Positions 4,244 to 5,384 of a stretch of DNA of 5,384 nucleotides are shown piece by piece. The position numbers and the translations under genes were made by a program. Position 1 is the stretch's first letter, and each line of letters starts with the position of its first letter. Source of the stretch: Treponema sp. (GTDB taxonomy: Bacteria; Spirochaetota; Spirochaetia; Treponematales; Breznakiellaceae); contig JAIRRU010000077.1 in the NCBI GenBank assembly GCA_031255815.1, forward strand, positions 1-5,384. Reading direction: 5' to 3'. The notes under the pieces are model-generated. The model worked only from the letters and a program-made list of their open reading frames with translations. It was not told the DNA's origin and did no database searches.

Positions 4244-4855
4244 ATGAGGGCCGTTGTCTTTGACTTTGGCAAGGTGATCTGTTTTCCCCCCTCGGAGGAA
4301 AACCGCCGGGCCCTCTGCGCCCTGTCGGGGCTTTCTTCCGAGGTCCTGGAGGAACTGGACCGGAAGCGCCGGGGCGAGTACGACCGGGGCCTCTGCGACG
4401 GCAAGGGCTATTACCGGATCCTGCTGCGGGAGGCGGGTCTGTTCCCGGACGACCGGGTTCTGGAAGCAATGGCGGAGACCGACGCGGAGGGTTGGAAGCG
4501 GCTGGATCCCGCCTCGGTGGCCCTGATGCGGGACGTAAAGCGGGCCGGTTTTAGCCTGGGCGTCCTTTCCAACATGCCCCGCGATTTTTTGGACTGGGCC
4601 CGGACCGGTATTCCCCTGTTCGGCGAACTTGACGCGGCGGTTTTTTCCTGCGAGGTCCGGGCGATCAAACCGGAGCGCCCCATCTACGAGGCGCTCCGCG
4701 ACCGGCTGGGATGCAAATTCGACGAGATCGTTTTTTTTGACGATGTTCCGGTTAATGTGGAAAAAGCGGCGGAACTGGGAATCCGCGCCTTCCTGTGGGA
4801 GGGCGCCGGGAAGGCCAGGGAGACGCTGAAAAAAATCGACGCGGCCTTCGGCTGA
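4244..4855 (+). CDS. HAD-superfamily hydrolase, subfamily IA, YihX-like
   Basis: From ATG 4244 the protein has 203 residues and is probably cytoplasmic. The four HAD motifs are visible: motif I VVFDFGKV with nucleophile Asp7, motif II VLSN (107-110), motif III Lys142 in AIKPERPIYEAL, and motif IV FFDDVPVNVEKAAELGI with Asp166 and Asp167. The helical cap lies between motifs I and II, typical of subfamily I. Motif I has Gly rather than Asp two residues after the nucleophile, as in E. coli YihX (FDLGNV), a sugar-phosphate phosphatase. The overall layout, with LSN, KPExxIY and FFDD, also fits that group. The substrate cannot be read from sequence. A longer start at 4196 would overlap the FecR gene and add 16 residues ahead of the normal HAD beginning, so I reject it. 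No strong ribosome site is seen before 4244. It lies 25 nt after the FecR gene and 17 nt before the acyltransferase, so it is probably co-transcribed. Confidence 0.88.
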   Translation: MRAVVFDFGKVICFPPSEENRRALCALSGLSSEVLEELDRKRRGEYDRGLCDGKGYYRILLREAGLFPDDRVLEAMAETDAEGWKRLDPASVALMRDVKRAGFSLGVLSNMPRDFLDWARTGIPLFGELDAAVFSCEVRAIKPERPIYEALRDRLGCKFDEIVFFDDVPVNVEKAAELGIRAFLWEGAGKARETLKKIDAAFG

Positions 4856-4858
4856 CAC

Positions 4859-4865
4859 GGGGAGG
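4859..4865 (+). promoter_or_regulatory. Strong ribosome binding site of the acyltransferase gene
   Basis: GGGGAGG lies 7 nt before ATG 4873. It is the best Shine-Dalgarno match in the window and fixes the start of a gene whose end is outside the window. The upstream genes of the operon have weaker sites, so this gene may be translated more independently. Confidence 0.75.
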
Positions 4866-4872
4866 CCCGGTT

Positions 4873-5384
4873 ATGGCTTTTCTGAAAACTATTCTTATCT
4901 TTGTCCCCGTGGTGGGCGCGGTAGTGGTCCTGGTTCCCCTGGGGGTTCTGGTCTTTATTCTCAGCTGCCTGGGCCTTAGGAAACCGGCTTCCCTCTTCAT
5001 GTACCGCGTAGCCCGGGGCTGGGCCCGGCTGGTTATTAAGCTCTCCGGCTGCGCGGTTACCGTCAGCGGGCGGGAGCGGATCCCCCCGGCGGGGGGACTC
5101 TGCGTGGTGAGCAACCACGGCAGCATCTACGACGTGCTCCTGGCCCTGGCCTACATCGGCAGGCCCTTCGGGTTTATCGCCAAAAAGGAACTTGTCTACA
5201 TTCCCCTGCTCAACATGTGGATATACCTCTTGGGGGGGCTCTTTATTGACCGGAAGAACATACGGAACGCGGTAAAGACCATTAACAAGGGCGTCCAACG
5301 GATAAAAGCCGGGGGGGCGATGATCATCTTTCCCGAGGGACACCGCAGCCGGGGCCAGGGGCTGCTGCCCTTTCACCCCGGTTC
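4873..5384 (+). CDS. plsC: PlsC-type 1-acyl-sn-glycerol-3-phosphate acyltransferase (partial, 3' end missing)
   Basis: This frame is open from ATG 4873 to the window end, giving 170 codons with no stop. Residues 6-34 form a hydrophobic membrane segment (ILIFVPVVGAVVVLVPLG and onward). The acyltransferase motifs follow in order. Motif I is NHGSIYD (81-87), with catalytic His82 and Asp87 in the NHx4D pattern. Motif II is GGLFIDR (121-127), for glycerol-phosphate binding. Motif III is FPEGHRS (153-159), with His in place of the usual Thr. Enzymes of this family acylate lysophosphatidate at sn-2 to make phosphatidate at the inner membrane, in phospholipid synthesis. Motif IV and the C-terminus are beyond the window. 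Family length is usually about 240 residues, so roughly 70 are missing. It starts 17 nt after the HAD gene. Related lyso-lipid or ornithine-lipid acyltransferases share these motifs, so the exact acceptor is not certain. Confidence 0.9.
   Translation, partial: MAFLKTILIFVPVVGAVVVLVPLGVLVFILSCLGLRKPASLFMYRVARGWARLVIKLSGCAVTVSGRERIPPAGGLCVVSNHGSIYDVLLALAYIGRPFGFIAKKELVYIPLLNMWIYLLGGLFIDRKNIRNAVKTINKGVQRIKAGGAMIIFPEGHRSRGQGLLPFHPG

Noticed and set aside
3430..4469. Two overlapping minus-strand open frames (324 and 319 residues)
   Set aside because: Both are Arg/Pro/Ser-rich shadows of the FecR-domain and HAD genes, which have clear motifs on the plus strand.
4076..5376. Minus-strand open frames of 260 and 230 residues
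   Set aside because: They lie antisense to the HAD and acyltransferase genes, whose catalytic motifs are intact on the plus strand; the minus-strand products show no recognisable domain.

Overview
The window looks like a GC-rich stretch of a Gram-negative, outer-membrane-bearing bacterium. A treponeme or related spirochete is my best guess. The reasons are signal peptides ending in a short 'AQ' (genes at 803 and 3565), an OmpA-type domain whose peptidoglycan-contact aspartate is replaced by alanine, and an OmpA-like protein, a beta-barrel and a FecR-domain protein encoded side by side. The genus is inferred, not proven. The first ~235 bases are about 43% GC by hand count; the rest is visibly much richer in GC.

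Layout. Bases 3-125 hold the last 40 codons of an unrecognised protein, followed by a weak intrinsic terminator (211-231). Bases 232-465 have no credible gene but are dense in GC-rich inverted repeats and a tandem 8-bp repeat. A good sigma70-type promoter (466-495) then drives tRNA-Glu(CUC) at 543-614, with a perfect hairpin in the leader. Bases 615-802 are non-coding apart from one hairpin.

From 803 to the end all genes run on the plus strand with gaps of 25 nt or less, or a 4-nt overlap, so they are probably one operon. In order they are: a secreted protein with an SLH-like N-terminal region, a very long charged helix and an OmpA C-terminal domain; an outer-membrane beta-barrel; a secreted FecR-domain protein; a HAD-superfamily hydrolase; and the start of a PlsC-type lysophosphatidate acyltransferase, cut by the window end. 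The first three look like an envelope module made of wall or periplasmic anchor, barrel and periplasmic partner. The last two look like metabolic or lipid genes carried on the same transcript.

The most notable object is the helix of the first protein. It is built of 9-residue units arranged at DNA level as alternating 54-bp (18-residue) pairs. Eighteen residues are exactly five alpha-helical turns, and the Glu/Arg spacing suits a single rigid alpha-helix. It could act as a periplasmic spacer about 30 nm long.
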